IMG/VR virus record: IMGVR_UViG_3300023174_000056 | Coordinates: 1-64,000 of that record | DNA length: 64,000 nt | Direction: 5' to 3' (one strand) | Source of the DNA: a virus | Part shown: one piece after another, positions 36,565 to 45,798 of the stretch | Layout of the letters: each line of letters starts with the position of its first letter | Numbering within the stretch: position 1 is the stretch's first letter | Program-made: the position numbers and the translations under genes | Notes under the pieces: model-generated | Databases searched by the model: none | What the model saw: the letters and a program-made list of their open reading frames with translations, nothing else | Told to the model about the DNA's origin: nothing

Positions 36565-36905
36565 TTAACTCTCCCATAAATGTCATCAAATCTTTGTATG
36601 TCGTCCTCACCAAAATAAGTACCAGTTTGTACTTCAACAAACTCAAGATTATTTTTACCAATATTTTCTATTCTGTGCATAAAACCAACAGGTACAATAA
36701 CGGTATTCCCTGTTTTTACTTCCCAATCATTTCCATTAACGTGAACGTTCCCTGTACCAGCAACAACAACCCAAATTTCACTTCTTTTTTGATGCTTTTG
36801 CAAACTAATTTTTTGTCCAGGGTTAACTACAATACGCTTTACTTTATGCGTTTCGGTATCTTCTAAAATAATGTAATGTCCCCAAGGTCTTTCTGTTTTT
36901 TCCAT
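36561..36905 (-). CDS. cupin, phosphomannose isomerase type II-like
   Basis: A 114-residue single cupin: RPWGHY, LQKHQKRSEIWVVVAGTG (metal-binding His/Glu), GFMHRIEN (second His), and EVQTGTYFGEDDI. This is the C-terminal domain of ManC-type enzymes, which interconverts fructose-6-P and mannose-6-P. With the phosphomannomutase at 45089 it suggests mannose nucleotide supply, perhaps for modifying DNA or capsid. Confidence 0.88.
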   Translation of the reverse strand: MEKTERPWGHYIILEDTETHKVKRIVVNPGQKISLQKHQKRSEIWVVVAGTGNVHVNGNDWEVKTGNTVIVPVGFMHRIENIGKNNLEFVEVQTGTYFGEDDIQRFDDIYGRVK

Positions 36906-36909
36906 ATTT

Positions 36910-39900
36910 TTATCCTAATAGTTTGAAATTGTATTTAATACTTCTCGTGCTAAATCCCCAGTCGTCTTTTTGTAATTTTCCAAGATATGGTCTGTTTTTC
37001 CAAATTTTATCTTTTTTAGGATCAACACCCCAACACTTAATATTAGTAATTTTGTTAGTTGTGTCAGTAACTTCAAGAACCCAATAAAGTTTACCATTTT
37101 TAGTTTTCTTTTCTATTATATTTCTAGGAATAAACCAAACAACTTCTCCTAGTTCCTGTTCGTTTTCTCCAATTGATGGAATGTATTTCTCTTCTAATCT
37201 TTTAAGAATTTGCGGATCCATTACAAGATTGATTGGATAGATACCAGACAAGGATGTAAGATTATCAATCTTTTCCTCTAATGTAAAATCTCCTTCTGGT
37301 TTATATTTTTCAATATTTTCATCAAGCTTCTTTTTTGTCTTTGGCCGGTCAACAACGCAAGCAGACCAAAAATGCTTCAAGCCTGTAAAACGTTTATCTA
37401 CCAGCGATGTTAGAGCTTCACTTCTTGTAAGTGAATCGAGTGCTTTCTTATTAAGCTTGCTATATGTAACTTCTGGGTGGAACAGCAAATCTTCAGCCGT
37501 TTTGAACGGACGGTATTTCATAATCTGTTCAATCGCCGTATCTCCTAAACCCTTGATTGACGACAGCGGTTGAATAAGTGTTTTGGCATCGTTTACGTCT
37601 ACTTCCCATTTAACACCAGATTTATTGATATCAAGGTTTCTTACAGTGAATCCAAAAGATTTAGCAGTTGCGATTGCCGCTTCCTTGCGCTCTTCTGGTT
37701 CTTTATCAAGGAATGCCGCAAGCCATTCAGCTGGAAAATGGTAGAAGAGGTAAGCACACTGATAAGATAGAATTGAGTAACAGACAGCGTGGCTAAGATT
37801 AAAGCCATATCCCGAGAAGAATTCCATAGTTTTCCAGAGATTAATTGCATCGACTTCTGCAATTGATTTTTCTTTGCATCCTTCAATGAATTTTCCATAT
37901 AGTTTTTCCTTTACTTGCGCTTCCTTACCAGTGCCTTTTTTAGTTAGAACTTTACGTAATTCGTTACCTTCATCAAGAGTAATATCCTTGCCAAGCTTGT
38001 GTGCAAGTAGCGACAATTGTTCTTGGAAGACAATAAATCCATAAGTCTCTTCAGTTACTTCTCTGACTAAATCATGGATATATTGAATATTGCTTGGATC
38101 ATTTTTAGCTTCAATATATTTGTTATGAACATTCGCAGATAATGGCCCAGGTCGATAAATTGAGGTAATAGCAGCAATATCTACAATATTTTTTGGTTTT
38201 GCATCCATACAGAATTTTCTGGCTCCATGATTTGTGAACTGGAACGTCCCACAAAAATTGCCTTCTTGGAATACATGTTCATAAACTTTTTCATCGTTGA
38301 GGTTGATCTTTTCTGGGCTTAGGAAGTTGTCGTAATACTTCTTAATATCTTTAAAAGTCGGCTCTTTAACTCCGTGATGACGCTTCAAAATATGCTCGAT
38401 ACAAGTTTCGATCATTCTAAGAGAAGCAAGACCAAGAACGTCAAACTTAATAAAACCAAGTGGTTCCAAATGACGAACTGTTTGCCCCTCAGTCCAAGGC
38501 GTTTGAACAACGCCGCCGCTGTTGATTAGCGGCATTTTTTCATTCAAGTTGTCGGCAAATAGAACACCACCAGCATGGCGAGAAATTGAACGAATTTGAC
38601 CTTGCAAGTTTTCAACGTGTGTCGCAACATGTGGATATTTTGTTAAGAACCCTAGCAATGATGGTGAATGCTGTTTGAGTTCATCCCACGTTGGATTATA
38701 AACACCAGCAGTAATGCCATGTAATTGCTTGCAAATTGGAGTTGCTTCACTTAACATTTTGCTAGTTACTTCATTCACTTCTTGGAAGTTAATATCATAA
38801 AGTTTAGAAATATCCTTTATTAGCGAACGAATTTGTAGTGTGTTGTAGTTTGAAATCGGAACAACGCAGTTTTCACCAAATTCTTTAATCATTGCTTCTT
38901 TAATTTCCATTGGATCGGAAACGTCGAAGTCAATATCTGGGTAATCTTTAGCATTCTTACGAATAAAACGTGAGAACTGGAGCTTGTATTTGATTGGATC
39001 AACTTCTGTAATGTTTAACAAATATGAAACTAGCGAGCCAGCACCAGAGCCACGACCTGCGCCACACAATTGTTTTTCTTTTGACTTGTCAGCAATTGTT
39101 TTCATAGTCAAGAAATACTTAGAAAATCCACGATCCTTAATTGTGTGCAATTCTTCCTTGAGGCGAGCGACATATTCGCTATCCTTGTGAAGATTGTTTT
39201 TCTTTAGATTTTCAATAGCAATTTTTACCAAAGTATCATCAGCCGTTTCGCCTTCTGGGACGACGAAAGACGGAAGTTTGATGGTTGTATCTGGCGTATA
39301 ATTTTCAATACGATTTTCTAGAATCTCTGACGTTCTTTCAATGCTGTCAGCAATAAGCTGATCGTCATAAGCAAAGCCCAGCTTTTTAGAAGTAAGTTTA
39401 TAGAATTCATATAGTTGATCGCCATTCTTTGGATAAAGTTGATAAGCCATTTCATCCAATGAAACAGGAAGATTGCCAATGCTCAGTTCATCCTTGTTCT
39501 TTCCAAGCCAACCAAGCATTTTATAGATTTCACGATCCTTCCACATGTCTGGAGAAGGGTAATGGGCATCGCAAGTCGTGATTAATTGGAAGCCATATTG
39601 TTTAGAAAGTTGAATAATGAATTGATTGATCTTGTGTTGGTCTGGATTCATAGCCCATTGAAGTTCGCCATAGAAGCGATCTCCAAAGATATCCATCATT
39701 TTTTCGACTGTCTTAGCCATCGCTCCAAGAACTGCACTATCGCCATTGTCACGATTGCGCCAATAATCATTCCCAAGAATACCACCAATACAAGCGGAAG
39801 ATGCAATAATACCATTGCTATGACGCTTGAGAAGATCATAATCCATCCTAGGGAAGCGGTAAAAATTATCCCCACGATAGGAGTCGCTAACCATTTTGAA

Positions 39901-40344
39901 AAGATTGTTAAGACCCTCTTGATTGATTGCGTTAAGGACAAGGTGACTTCTTTGGTTGAGCGTACCATGTTTACCCTTCTTTGTTTCACTTTCGTCTTCT
40001 ACAACAAGTCCAACGTCATCATCAACTTGTTTTGCAAGTTTGGCGTCTTCCTTGTGCTTTTCTTTATCTTTTTTCCAATCTGGAATCGATGGATGTATGT
40101 AAGCTTCAATACCATAAATAACCTTGAAATCGGTTTTGCCTTCATCCTTCATCTTTTTAGACTTCATCATTGCATATGAAAATGAATTCATATTACCATG
40201 ATTGGTAAAAGCCATACCATCAAGACCATTGCTATATGCAAAATCAATATGTTCGTCTGGAAAACCCATTCCATCAAAAATACTGAAAGTATCGTGTCCG
40301 TGAAGATTTGTAAATTTTAGTGATGGTTTCTTACGCTCTGTCAT
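36910..40344 (-). CDS. dnaE: DNA polymerase III alpha subunit (DnaE)
   Basis: A 1,144-residue replicative polymerase, near full cellular length. Start at MTERKKP, five bases after GGAG. PHP domain (NLHGHDTFS, FTNHGN, CDAHY) at residues 10-280; palm with GRGSGAGSLVSYLL and the catalytic PDIDFDVSD near residue 465; third Asp in GFIKFDVLGL; RSISRHAGGV; fingers with TFQFTNHGAR and FVFQEQ-like block; a helix-hairpin-helix (LSSIKGLGDTAI) and a C-terminal OB-like region. A cellular-type replicase is rare in phages, most of which use family A or B enzymes. Proofreading may come from the exonuclease at 23371. Confidence 0.96.
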   Translation of the reverse strand: MTERKKPSLKFTNLHGHDTFSIFDGMGFPDEHIDFAYSNGLDGMAFTNHGNMNSFSYAMMKSKKMKDEGKTDFKVIYGIEAYIHPSIPDWKKDKEKHKEDAKLAKQVDDDVGLVVEDESETKKGKHGTLNQRSHLVLNAINQEGLNNLFKMVSDSYRGDNFYRFPRMDYDLLKRHSNGIIASSACIGGILGNDYWRNRDNGDSAVLGAMAKTVEKMMDIFGDRFYGELQWAMNPDQHKINQFIIQLSKQYGFQLITTCDAHYPSPDMWKDREIYKMLGWLGKNKDELSIGNLPVSLDEMAYQLYPKNGDQLYEFYKLTSKKLGFAYDDQLIADSIERTSEILENRIENYTPDTTIKLPSFVVPEGETADDTLVKIAIENLKKNNLHKDSEYVARLKEELHTIKDRGFSKYFLTMKTIADKSKEKQLCGAGRGSGAGSLVSYLLNITEVDPIKYKLQFSRFIRKNAKDYPDIDFDVSDPMEIKEAMIKEFGENCVVPISNYNTLQIRSLIKDISKLYDINFQEVNEVTSKMLSEATPICKQLHGITAGVYNPTWDELKQHSPSLLGFLTKYPHVATHVENLQGQIRSISRHAGGVLFADNLNEKMPLINSGGVVQTPWTEGQTVRHLEPLGFIKFDVLGLASLRMIETCIEHILKRHHGVKEPTFKDIKKYYDNFLSPEKINLNDEKVYEHVFQEGNFCGTFQFTNHGARKFCMDAKPKNIVDIAAITSIYRPGPLSANVHNKYIEAKNDPSNIQYIHDLVREVTEETYGFIVFQEQLSLLAHKLGKDITLDEGNELRKVLTKKGTGKEAQVKEKLYGKFIEGCKEKSIAEVDAINLWKTMEFFSGYGFNLSHAVCYSILSYQCAYLFYHFPAEWLAAFLDKEPEERKEAAIATAKSFGFTVRNLDINKSGVKWEVDVNDAKTLIQPLSSIKGLGDTAIEQIMKYRPFKTAEDLLFHPEVTYSKLNKKALDSLTRSEALTSLVDKRFTGLKHFWSACVVDRPKTKKKLDENIEKYKPEGDFTLEEKIDNLTSLSGIYPINLVMDPQILKRLEEKYIPSIGENEQELGEVVWFIPRNIIEKKTKNGKLYWVLEVTDTTNKITNIKCWGVDPKKDKIWKNRPYLGKLQKDDWGFSTRSIKYNFKLLG

Positions 40345-40394
40345 TTTTTCTCCACTCAATAAAATAATGAGCTGCTACGTTGCCTATGAAAAGT

Positions 40395-40423
40395 ATACTA
40401 ACACGCCATAAAAATTCTTGCAA
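40395..40423 (-). promoter_or_regulatory. probable promoter of dnaE
   Basis: -35 TTGCAA, 17-base spacer ending in TGT, -10 TAGTAT. -35 is weak; spacing and extension fit the phage family. Confidence 0.6.
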
Positions 40424-40433
40424 GGTGAATGTA

Positions 40434-41267
40434 TCATACATTTTCACCTCTTTTTTTAAACATGTGGATTGCATAGTCCACTGGTTGTCCAAGTGTGCCG
40501 CTCTCGTAATCTTCTGGTTCGGTGTTTTCGTGAGTGATGCCTAGCTTTTCATAAAAAAGTAAAATATCTTCTTTTTTAATTGCATTCTTATTACGAAGAA
40601 TACTTTTTACATTACTCATATCCGTACTTTTATTATTACATGATTCTAGTAATTTTGCTAAAACCTGTTCATAATTTGAAGGCCATAAAGAATAATCAGT
40701 TCCTAAATATTTCTTTAATCTCCAAGGAAAATATTTACCAGATAAATTATCTACACGAATAATTTTCTGATCTTCTAACCCTTCCCAACCATCGACCATC
40801 CAAATAAATTTACCATCAGTGGCAATTTTACAATTAGCAATATCAAAACGATTTAGAACTTCTTCTGGCGAACCCGTACTTTTGGCAATAAATTGGAACT
40901 TAACAACAGCTGGTTTTTTCATGCTGTTTAATCTCAAGCCGCCATTTCCCTCATATGCAAAACCAGTTACGCTGTTTGGAGCAAATGTAGAGGGTCTAGG
41001 GATAAACGTTCCAACGTGCTTGGTAAAATATTCAAAAGCTTCTTGAGCGTGCTGCTCAGAGTAGAAAAAGAAATCAATATCTCCTGCTGATAATCCGTCT
41101 TTGATAGTTTCTATAACACTACCATTCTTAATTACCTTACGTAGAAATCCACCCGCTAGATAACCTCCGTTAATAAAATAGTTTGATTGGCTATCATAAA
41201 ACTCCATGAAATCTGGGACTTTACCTAATAGCCACGAAATATCTTTTTTAATAACACTAGTTGCCAT
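40434..41267 (-). CDS. nucleotidyltransferase-fold protein (277 aa)
   Basis: Residues ~30-75 show the polymerase-beta-like nucleotidyltransferase signature: GGYLAGGFLRKVI (the glycine-rich hG motif) and, 30 residues on, AGDIDFFFYS with the metal-binding DxD. KFQFIA near residue 125 could give the third acid's strand. Similar proteins occur in T4-like and jumbo phages; substrate unknown (RNA end, protein or small molecule). Overlaps the next gene by 11 bases. Confidence 0.78.
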   Translation of the reverse strand: MATSVIKKDISWLLGKVPDFMEFYDSQSNYFINGGYLAGGFLRKVIKNGSVIETIKDGLSAGDIDFFFYSEQHAQEAFEYFTKHVGTFIPRPSTFAPNSVTGFAYEGNGGLRLNSMKKPAVVKFQFIAKSTGSPEEVLNRFDIANCKIATDGKFIWMVDGWEGLEDQKIIRVDNLSGKYFPWRLKKYLGTDYSLWPSNYEQVLAKLLESCNNKSTDMSNVKSILRNKNAIKKEDILLFYEKLGITHENTEPEDYESGTLGQPVDYAIHMFKKRGENV

Positions 41268-41481
41268 TTTTCAAATCCTTTTCAAAGTTTTCAATTAGTT
41301 TAATTGCTTCAAACAACTCTTTCGTTGGCTCACCAATAAATTCACCATCATATCCACTGTTGCGCAATCTTTTTGCTGCAAAATAACAACGGTATAATAC
41401 ATCGTTGTATCGGTCAAGTCTATCGAAATTAATCTTCAGATTGTCGTATTTGTTCTTCCAGTCTTCCTTGTTTTTGCTCAT
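41257..41481 (-). CDS. hypothetical helical protein (74 aa)
   Basis: All-helical, basic N-terminus, unrecognised. Its start overlaps the upstream gene by 53 bases in another frame, unusually long for this genome. Confidence 0.6.
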   Translation of the reverse strand: MSKNKEDWKNKYDNLKINFDRLDRYNDVLYRCYFAAKRLRNSGYDGEFIGEPTKELFEAIKLIENFEKDLKNGN

Positions 41482-42349
41482 CCATATCTCTTTCAGTTGG
41501 AAATATTTTTCTTTTTTCTTTAATAAAGACTTCTTTATGTCTTTTTAATTGTAAGGCTTGCTGACTCGAAGTATATTTACAATATTTTTCCCACGAACTG
41601 ATCTCATGGAACCAAGGTAACTCTACCACAGAGTTACTACCCGTGTCAAGAGGCTCAAATATTTCTTGTAGAGAAAATTCTCTAGCATCCTTTTCTTTTC
41701 TTTTTTCCCAATCTTCTATATTTTTTTTCTTAACTATATCTCTACAATTTTTATAATCTTTTGCATCGAATGTAAATGGGAGATGGAAACCGTCTTTAAT
41801 GGTTTTATTTTCATAAGAAAAAAAAGTTTGCTTTTCTGATCTTAAAAAGTTTTGTCTTTCTGATTTAATTGCCTCTGGTGGAACTATGCCGTAAGGAAAC
41901 GAGCAAAAAAATCTTGTTGGAGCAGTCCATTTACTAATAAAGCAAGAAACTCTAAAAGCAGAATCTGCACCGTGTAAAACACTCCATCCTAAAGAATCCC
42001 TTCTATCATAATCTTTTGGTAGGATTGGAACATAAAAAATTGGTATGTGTTTTCTTATGCTGGAATATTTATAAGTCTCGCTTGCTACTTCATTTGCTGG
42101 GTCTAGTACATAATCTCCAAGCCTGTGCCTTACCAGTGGAGTTATGCCTTTATGACCCACTATCCATATTGTTTCACAACCAGCAATTGCACATTGATAA
42201 ACAGATTGTTCTACCGCTAAATAATCAGGTGCCACTGGCATTAAGGAATCATGCCAAGGCATTCGAAAATCTAAAATTTTTCCACCAATAGGAACAATAC
42301 CAGCTAAGTGGTCAATTTGATTGTACTTGTAATTTTTGTATTTCGCCAT
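41429..42349 (-). CDS. sugar-nucleotide transferase-like protein (306 aa)
   Basis: N-terminus HLAGIVPIGGKILDFRMPWH then YLAVEQSVYQCAIAGCETIWIVG recalls the nucleotide-binding start of sugar-phosphate nucleotidyltransferases (GlmU/ManC fold), including a GG turn and an alternating beta-helix pattern. The GXG-T-R loop is not canonical, so catalytic activity is uncertain. C-terminal third is lysine-rich and helical. Other sugar genes nearby support the reading. Confidence 0.65.
   Translation of the reverse strand: MAKYKNYKYNQIDHLAGIVPIGGKILDFRMPWHDSLMPVAPDYLAVEQSVYQCAIAGCETIWIVGHKGITPLVRHRLGDYVLDPANEVASETYKYSSIRKHIPIFYVPILPKDYDRRDSLGWSVLHGADSAFRVSCFISKWTAPTRFFCSFPYGIVPPEAIKSERQNFLRSEKQTFFSYENKTIKDGFHLPFTFDAKDYKNCRDIVKKKNIEDWEKRKEKDAREFSLQEIFEPLDTGSNSVVELPWFHEISSWEKYCKYTSSQQALQLKRHKEVFIKEKRKIFPTERDMDEQKQGRLEEQIRQSED
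41620..41649 (-). promoter_or_regulatory. possible promoter inside a coding sequence
   Basis: -35 TTGACA, 18-base spacer ending in TGG, -10 TAGAGT. Would serve 41257-41481 and 40434-41267. Confidence 0.55.
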
Positions 42350-43136
42350 ATAATTCCTCTTTTAAAGTTGGTGCAGGAACATTATACAGCAATTGTATAT
42401 TGTTTGGAAGATCTTTATAGATTAAAGTATAGGAAGGATATATAAATCGGCATATTGATTCAAGTTTTATTTTCTTGAAGTATCCATTTGTTTTATCCCA
42501 TCGTCCTTTTATTCCTGCTTTTTCCATGAAATGTGCGGTTTTCATTCTTGCAGCTATTTCTGAGCAGTCGAATCTTTCCATGTCCTCTTGCTTTATATAT
42601 GATAGAGCAACGCAGTCTTTTTTATTATCCGTATTCTTATAAAAGAAACGACTAGATAATTCAAACTTTATTTTTTTAACAAAGTTATCGCCATCAGTAT
42701 CTAATTCCCAATAATCATGGTAAAGGCCAGAGCGAACGCTTATTGTATCTGCAACAAGATTTATATGATTATGTGTTTCATACTCTGGTGGCATTCCTTC
42801 TAAATTTATTGCACCAGCATTTGTAACCCACAATTTATTGAATTTTATGTTAATAACAAAATTTTGTGTTGTTATTAATTTTAAATTATTGTTATCCTCT
42901 AGTCTTGCAGAATATGCATTTTGTGTTGGGAATAATCCAAGTAAAGAAATTCTAGAATATAAATTCTCGTATTCCTTTCTTTTTATCTGTGGGTCTACAA
43001 AATCATAATTTGGAGGAAAATTAATTGAACTAATCGTATAAAATAACGGTATATTTTTTGTATAAGCAAAACGAAGCGAGTCTAGATTTAGACCGAAGAT
43101 TATCTCATCGTATTCTAATTCTAAGACTCGCTGCAT
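42312..43136 (-). CDS. hypothetical protein (274 aa)
   Basis: Opens with EIIFGLNLDSLRFAYTKNIPLFYT, a Rossmann-like start in which a nucleotide- or flavin-binding loop is not evident. I do not recognise the family. No transmembrane segment. Overlaps the preceding gene by 38 bases. Confidence 0.75.
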   Translation of the reverse strand: MQRVLELEYDEIIFGLNLDSLRFAYTKNIPLFYTISSINFPPNYDFVDPQIKRKEYENLYSRISLLGLFPTQNAYSARLEDNNNLKLITTQNFVINIKFNKLWVTNAGAINLEGMPPEYETHNHINLVADTISVRSGLYHDYWELDTDGDNFVKKIKFELSSRFFYKNTDNKKDCVALSYIKQEDMERFDCSEIAARMKTAHFMEKAGIKGRWDKTNGYFKKIKLESICRFIYPSYTLIYKDLPNNIQLLYNVPAPTLKEELYGEIQKLQVQSN

Positions 43137-43145
43137 TTTTAAATA

Positions 43146-43613
43146 CTATTTTCCTTCTAGGGCATTATTTACGGCTTTAGCTTTACTGTCAATGTCTCCA
43201 TCGCCAAAACCATCCCTTACTGGGGTATTTTTAACTGTCCATTCAGCAAGAGCTTTTGTAAAAACAAAGCGATTGTGATTTTCTTTGTAAATATCAGTAG
43301 ATGCCACAGTAGCTCTTACAGCAACTGTCCCTGGCTTTCTCTTCCAAAACATTAACATATAAACAAAGTTCATAAATAGACGCTTCCAATTTACTTGGTA
43401 TTTTCTACGATATACACGCCTTACTTCAATTACTTCTTCAAGTTCAAAAGCCTTTAAAAAAGAAGGTAGATTACGTTTTTTATTAAAACCGCTGCAATCT
43501 CCACACAACATAAAAAGATCATCAGTTTTAAGATTGATGGATTTATATAGTGCTTCTTCTTTCTCGCTTAATTTTTTAATTGCTTTATTGCATTTTTTAC
43601 AATTTAGTTCCAT
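43146..43613 (-). CDS. zinc-ribbon protein (155 aa)
   Basis: CKKCNKA at residues 4-10 and CGDCSGF near residue 37 form a zinc ribbon; the middle is basic with an RRVYRRKYQ stretch, and RATVASTDIYKENHNRF follows. Unrecognised; a nucleic-acid-binding role is plausible. Overlaps thyX by 17 bases. Confidence 0.74.
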   Translation of the reverse strand: MELNCKKCNKAIKKLSEKEEALYKSINLKTDDLFMLCGDCSGFNKKRNLPSFLKAFELEEVIEVRRVYRRKYQVNWKRLFMNFVYMLMFWKRKPGTVAVRATVASTDIYKENHNRFVFTKALAEWTVKNTPVRDGFGDGDIDSKAKAVNNALEGK

Positions 43614-44292
43614 TTTTTACCTCGTTATATGCTTTAATTGTTTCTGGAAACAAATCCTCAAGAATTTTTAGCATTGCTTCAGCAACTTTTTGGATTTCAA
43701 GTTGCGCTCCTTCGTGAGAGCGTAATTCAATAAACTTGAGAATGTTGTTAAGATTTGCACTTGCGTAATATTCAGTGTACATATTTTGTGGAAGAATTCC
43801 ACGGGCTTGTTCACGGCATACACCTTTTCGCATCATTTCTTCGTAGAGAAACACAGCAGCCAAATGGTGATCTCTGATAGCTCTTGAAGCTGTAACTTCT
43901 CCAAGTTCATAAACAATTGGATCAATTAAATCATCTTCATTGCTAGCCTGACGGTTTTTTTCATGTTGAGTTCTGAACTTCATTGGTTCATAAAATTCTA
44001 GATTCTCCGCTGTATAGCGACGAGAGATTTCATTGTATGACCAAGTACGATGCCGGTGATGCTGCGAACGGATAAAGAGCGGAACCTTTACCCGAAACGT
44101 AACAAAACAATGCTCTAACGTGCTTGTGTGCTTATGCTTAATAAGATAACGAATAAGTTTACGATCCTTGTCGTCTAGTTCAGATTTATGAACCCCAAAT
44201 GATACCCGAGCAGAATTAACAATAGTAAGGTCTGAACCGATAGAGTCAACAAGTTCAACTTTTCCAATCCCATCTCCATATATATCAATCAT
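43597..44292 (-). CDS. thyX: flavin-dependent thymidylate synthase ThyX
   Basis: A 231-residue enzyme converting dUMP to dTMP with FAD and methylene-tetrahydrofolate. The ThyX signature RHR(x)7S reads RHRTWSYNEIS (residues ~82-92), preceded by HTSTLEHCFVTFRV; CREQARGILPQNMYTEYYAS and the C-terminal SHEGAQLEI complete the substrate site. Works downstream of dUTPase and dCMP deaminase encoded nearby. Confidence 0.97.
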   Translation of the reverse strand: MIDIYGDGIGKVELVDSIGSDLTIVNSARVSFGVHKSELDDKDRKLIRYLIKHKHTSTLEHCFVTFRVKVPLFIRSQHHRHRTWSYNEISRRYTAENLEFYEPMKFRTQHEKNRQASNEDDLIDPIVYELGEVTASRAIRDHHLAAVFLYEEMMRKGVCREQARGILPQNMYTEYYASANLNNILKFIELRSHEGAQLEIQKVAEAMLKILEDLFPETIKAYNEVKNGTKL

Positions 44293-44294
44293 TA

Positions 44295-44588
44295 TTATAC
44301 CTTTACAACCACGCCATAAACAACGTGTTCTGGGACTACTGATACTTTCAGTCCATCGAATTCAACTGTTTCAATATTATGAGAGGGTACTAAAAGATAT
44401 GAACCCTCATCTTTTGAATAATCTGAACCTTTTGCAGCGGAAACTAATTTAACAACAGCTAGCGGGCTGCTCTGCCGTTTATATTCTGGTGGCAGAACAA
44501 AACCGCTAAATGTTGTATTAGTATTATCCTCTGCTTTTTCTTCTGGCAATTCCACATGAAGGTACTTGTTGCGAGGATAAAAATACAT
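44295..44588 (-). CDS. GroES/gp31-like co-chaperonin
   Basis: A 97-residue protein following the GroES plan: PRNKYLHVELPEE first strand, an extended mobile loop ending in SGFVLP (GroES has GGIVLT), LAVVKLVSAAKG, a YLLVPSHNIETVEFDG turn and a closing VPEHVVYGVVV strand. Identity is low, as with T4 gp31, so the call rests on the pattern and on the phage groEL at 27760. It is not adjacent to groEL. Confidence 0.72.
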   Translation of the reverse strand: MYFYPRNKYLHVELPEEKAEDNTNTTFSGFVLPPEYKRQSSPLAVVKLVSAAKGSDYSKDEGSYLLVPSHNIETVEFDGLKVSVVPEHVVYGVVVKV

Positions 44589-44851
44589 TATGCACCTTTA
44601 ACTTTCTTGTACATTTCTAGAAGAGCATCCATGTCTGTTTCATCTTTTACAAGGCGCATCGCCTTGGTTAGATTGCTCATCTCGTTCTTATCTAGCCAAC
44701 CATTTTCGACATAGTTCTTCTTTAGATCTCTACGTTGATCCTTGAATGGCTCCATAGCTTGTTCGACCGCACGCATTGATTTTACGAAATCTTTAACTCT
44801 CTCTTCTTTGCTCTTTGGCTTCTCGTCGCTAACACCCATCACTGATCCCAT
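44588..44851 (-). CDS. helical protein, possibly GapR-like (87 aa)
   Basis: Charged, all-helical: VKDFVKSMRAVEQAMEPFK, DLKKNYVENGWLDKN, TKAMRLVKDETDMDALLEMY. The rhythm resembles GapR/DUF2312 DNA-clamp proteins, but the match is weak and could be chance. GGAG before the ATG; one-base overlap with the co-chaperonin gene. Confidence 0.68.
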   Translation of the reverse strand: MGSVMGVSDEKPKSKEERVKDFVKSMRAVEQAMEPFKDQRRDLKKNYVENGWLDKNEMSNLTKAMRLVKDETDMDALLEMYKKVKGA

Positions 44852-44852
44852 T

Positions 44853-45092
44853 TTATTCTCCGTTTAATTTAGAAGCTAGCTTGTCTAGCTGTCTGTCTAA
44901 GATACCACGCTGTTCGTACTCTGTCAAGTCATCTAGGTCGAATTTAATTCCGGTGTCCTTACCTTCTACAAAGATCTTACGGTATAACGCCATCTCTTCA
45001 GAAGAATAATAGCCTTCTTTAGATAATTCTATTTTTTTGCTTAACCGCTTTGTTAATTCTTTTTCTAAAAATTCTTTATTCAACTTCTTCAC
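44853..45092 (-). CDS. hypothetical helical protein (79 aa)
   Basis: Basic first half (KELTKRLSKKIELSKEGYY), acidic second half. Unrecognised. Coupled to the phosphomannomutase gene by a four-base overlap. Confidence 0.68.
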   Translation of the reverse strand: MKKLNKEFLEKELTKRLSKKIELSKEGYYSSEEMALYRKIFVEGKDTGIKFDLDDLTEYEQRGILDRQLDKLASKLNGE

Positions 45093-45793
45093 TTTGTCTC
45101 CAAAATTAGATGCAATTGTCCTGGACTTTGAATACTATACCACTCTCCATCCCCGATGTCAACTATATCTTTGACGATATCATAGTCATTTCCATTTTTG
45201 TCCGTTCTATCGCCAAAGAACAAAATCTTTCCACCAATATTTTTACGAATCCATTTTGATGCTAGACTTTTATTATTTCCTTTGTTCTGGATGTCGATGC
45301 TGATTTGACCACCAATTCTTGCTTCTAATGTATCAAAATTAGAATTAATAAAGTTGGTAATAGTTCTACGTTCATTATTTTTCAAATCATAAAGATAATA
45401 TTGCTCCCTTTCTTCATTTGAAGAATTGCGGCCAGCAATTGAAAAATTCAACATTCCTTTGCGATATTCAAAATTGTTTGAACGTTTTGGTGAGTATGCA
45501 GAATGCATGAGAAATATATTTAAATATTCTAAAACTTTTTCTGGTAATTCTAGCTCGTTTGAATATACTAACTTACCCTTAATATAAAATTCATTCGCCA
45601 TAGAACAAAATATACCAGCACAACTATCAATAATTCTTTGTGATAGTTGTTCTTTTACTTTTTTCATGTCACTACCAGTTACAAGATACACGCTTTTATC
45701 TTGCATCCAATTAAAGAAAAAGTCTTCAAATTTTGGATCTATCGGCTGTCTTGGTAATGTTAAAGTGCCATCAATATCAAATAAATAATTCAT
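45089..45793 (-). CDS. phosphomannomutase-like HAD enzyme
   Basis: A 234-residue HAD protein with FDIDGTLT (motif I), YLVTGSD (motif II), a C2-type cap containing RKGMLNFSIAGR and GGQISIDI, then NKSLASKWI (motif III Lys) and ILFFGDRTDKNGNDYD (motif IV). This matches eukaryotic-type phosphomannomutase, which makes mannose-1-phosphate. Starts just after the composite promoter/terminator at 45799-45842. Confidence 0.88.
   Translation of the reverse strand: MNYLFDIDGTLTLPRQPIDPKFEDFFFNWMQDKSVYLVTGSDMKKVKEQLSQRIIDSCAGIFCSMANEFYIKGKLVYSNELELPEKVLEYLNIFLMHSAYSPKRSNNFEYRKGMLNFSIAGRNSSNEEREQYYLYDLKNNERRTITNFINSNFDTLEARIGGQISIDIQNKGNNKSLASKWIRKNIGGKILFFGDRTDKNGNDYDIVKDIVDIGDGEWYSIQSPGQLHLILETK
45134..45162 (-). 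promoter_or_regulatory. sigma70 promoter inside a coding sequence
   Basis: -35 TTGACA, 17-base spacer ending in TGG, -10 TATAGT. Near the end of the phosphomannomutase gene, reading toward the co-chaperonin and thyX operon. Confidence 0.77.
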
Positions 45794-45798
45794 AAAAG

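Noticed and set aside
44588-44851. Firm assignment of this gene to GapR.
   Set aside because: The resemblance is limited to helix rhythm and charge; no diagnostic residues could be confirmed by eye.
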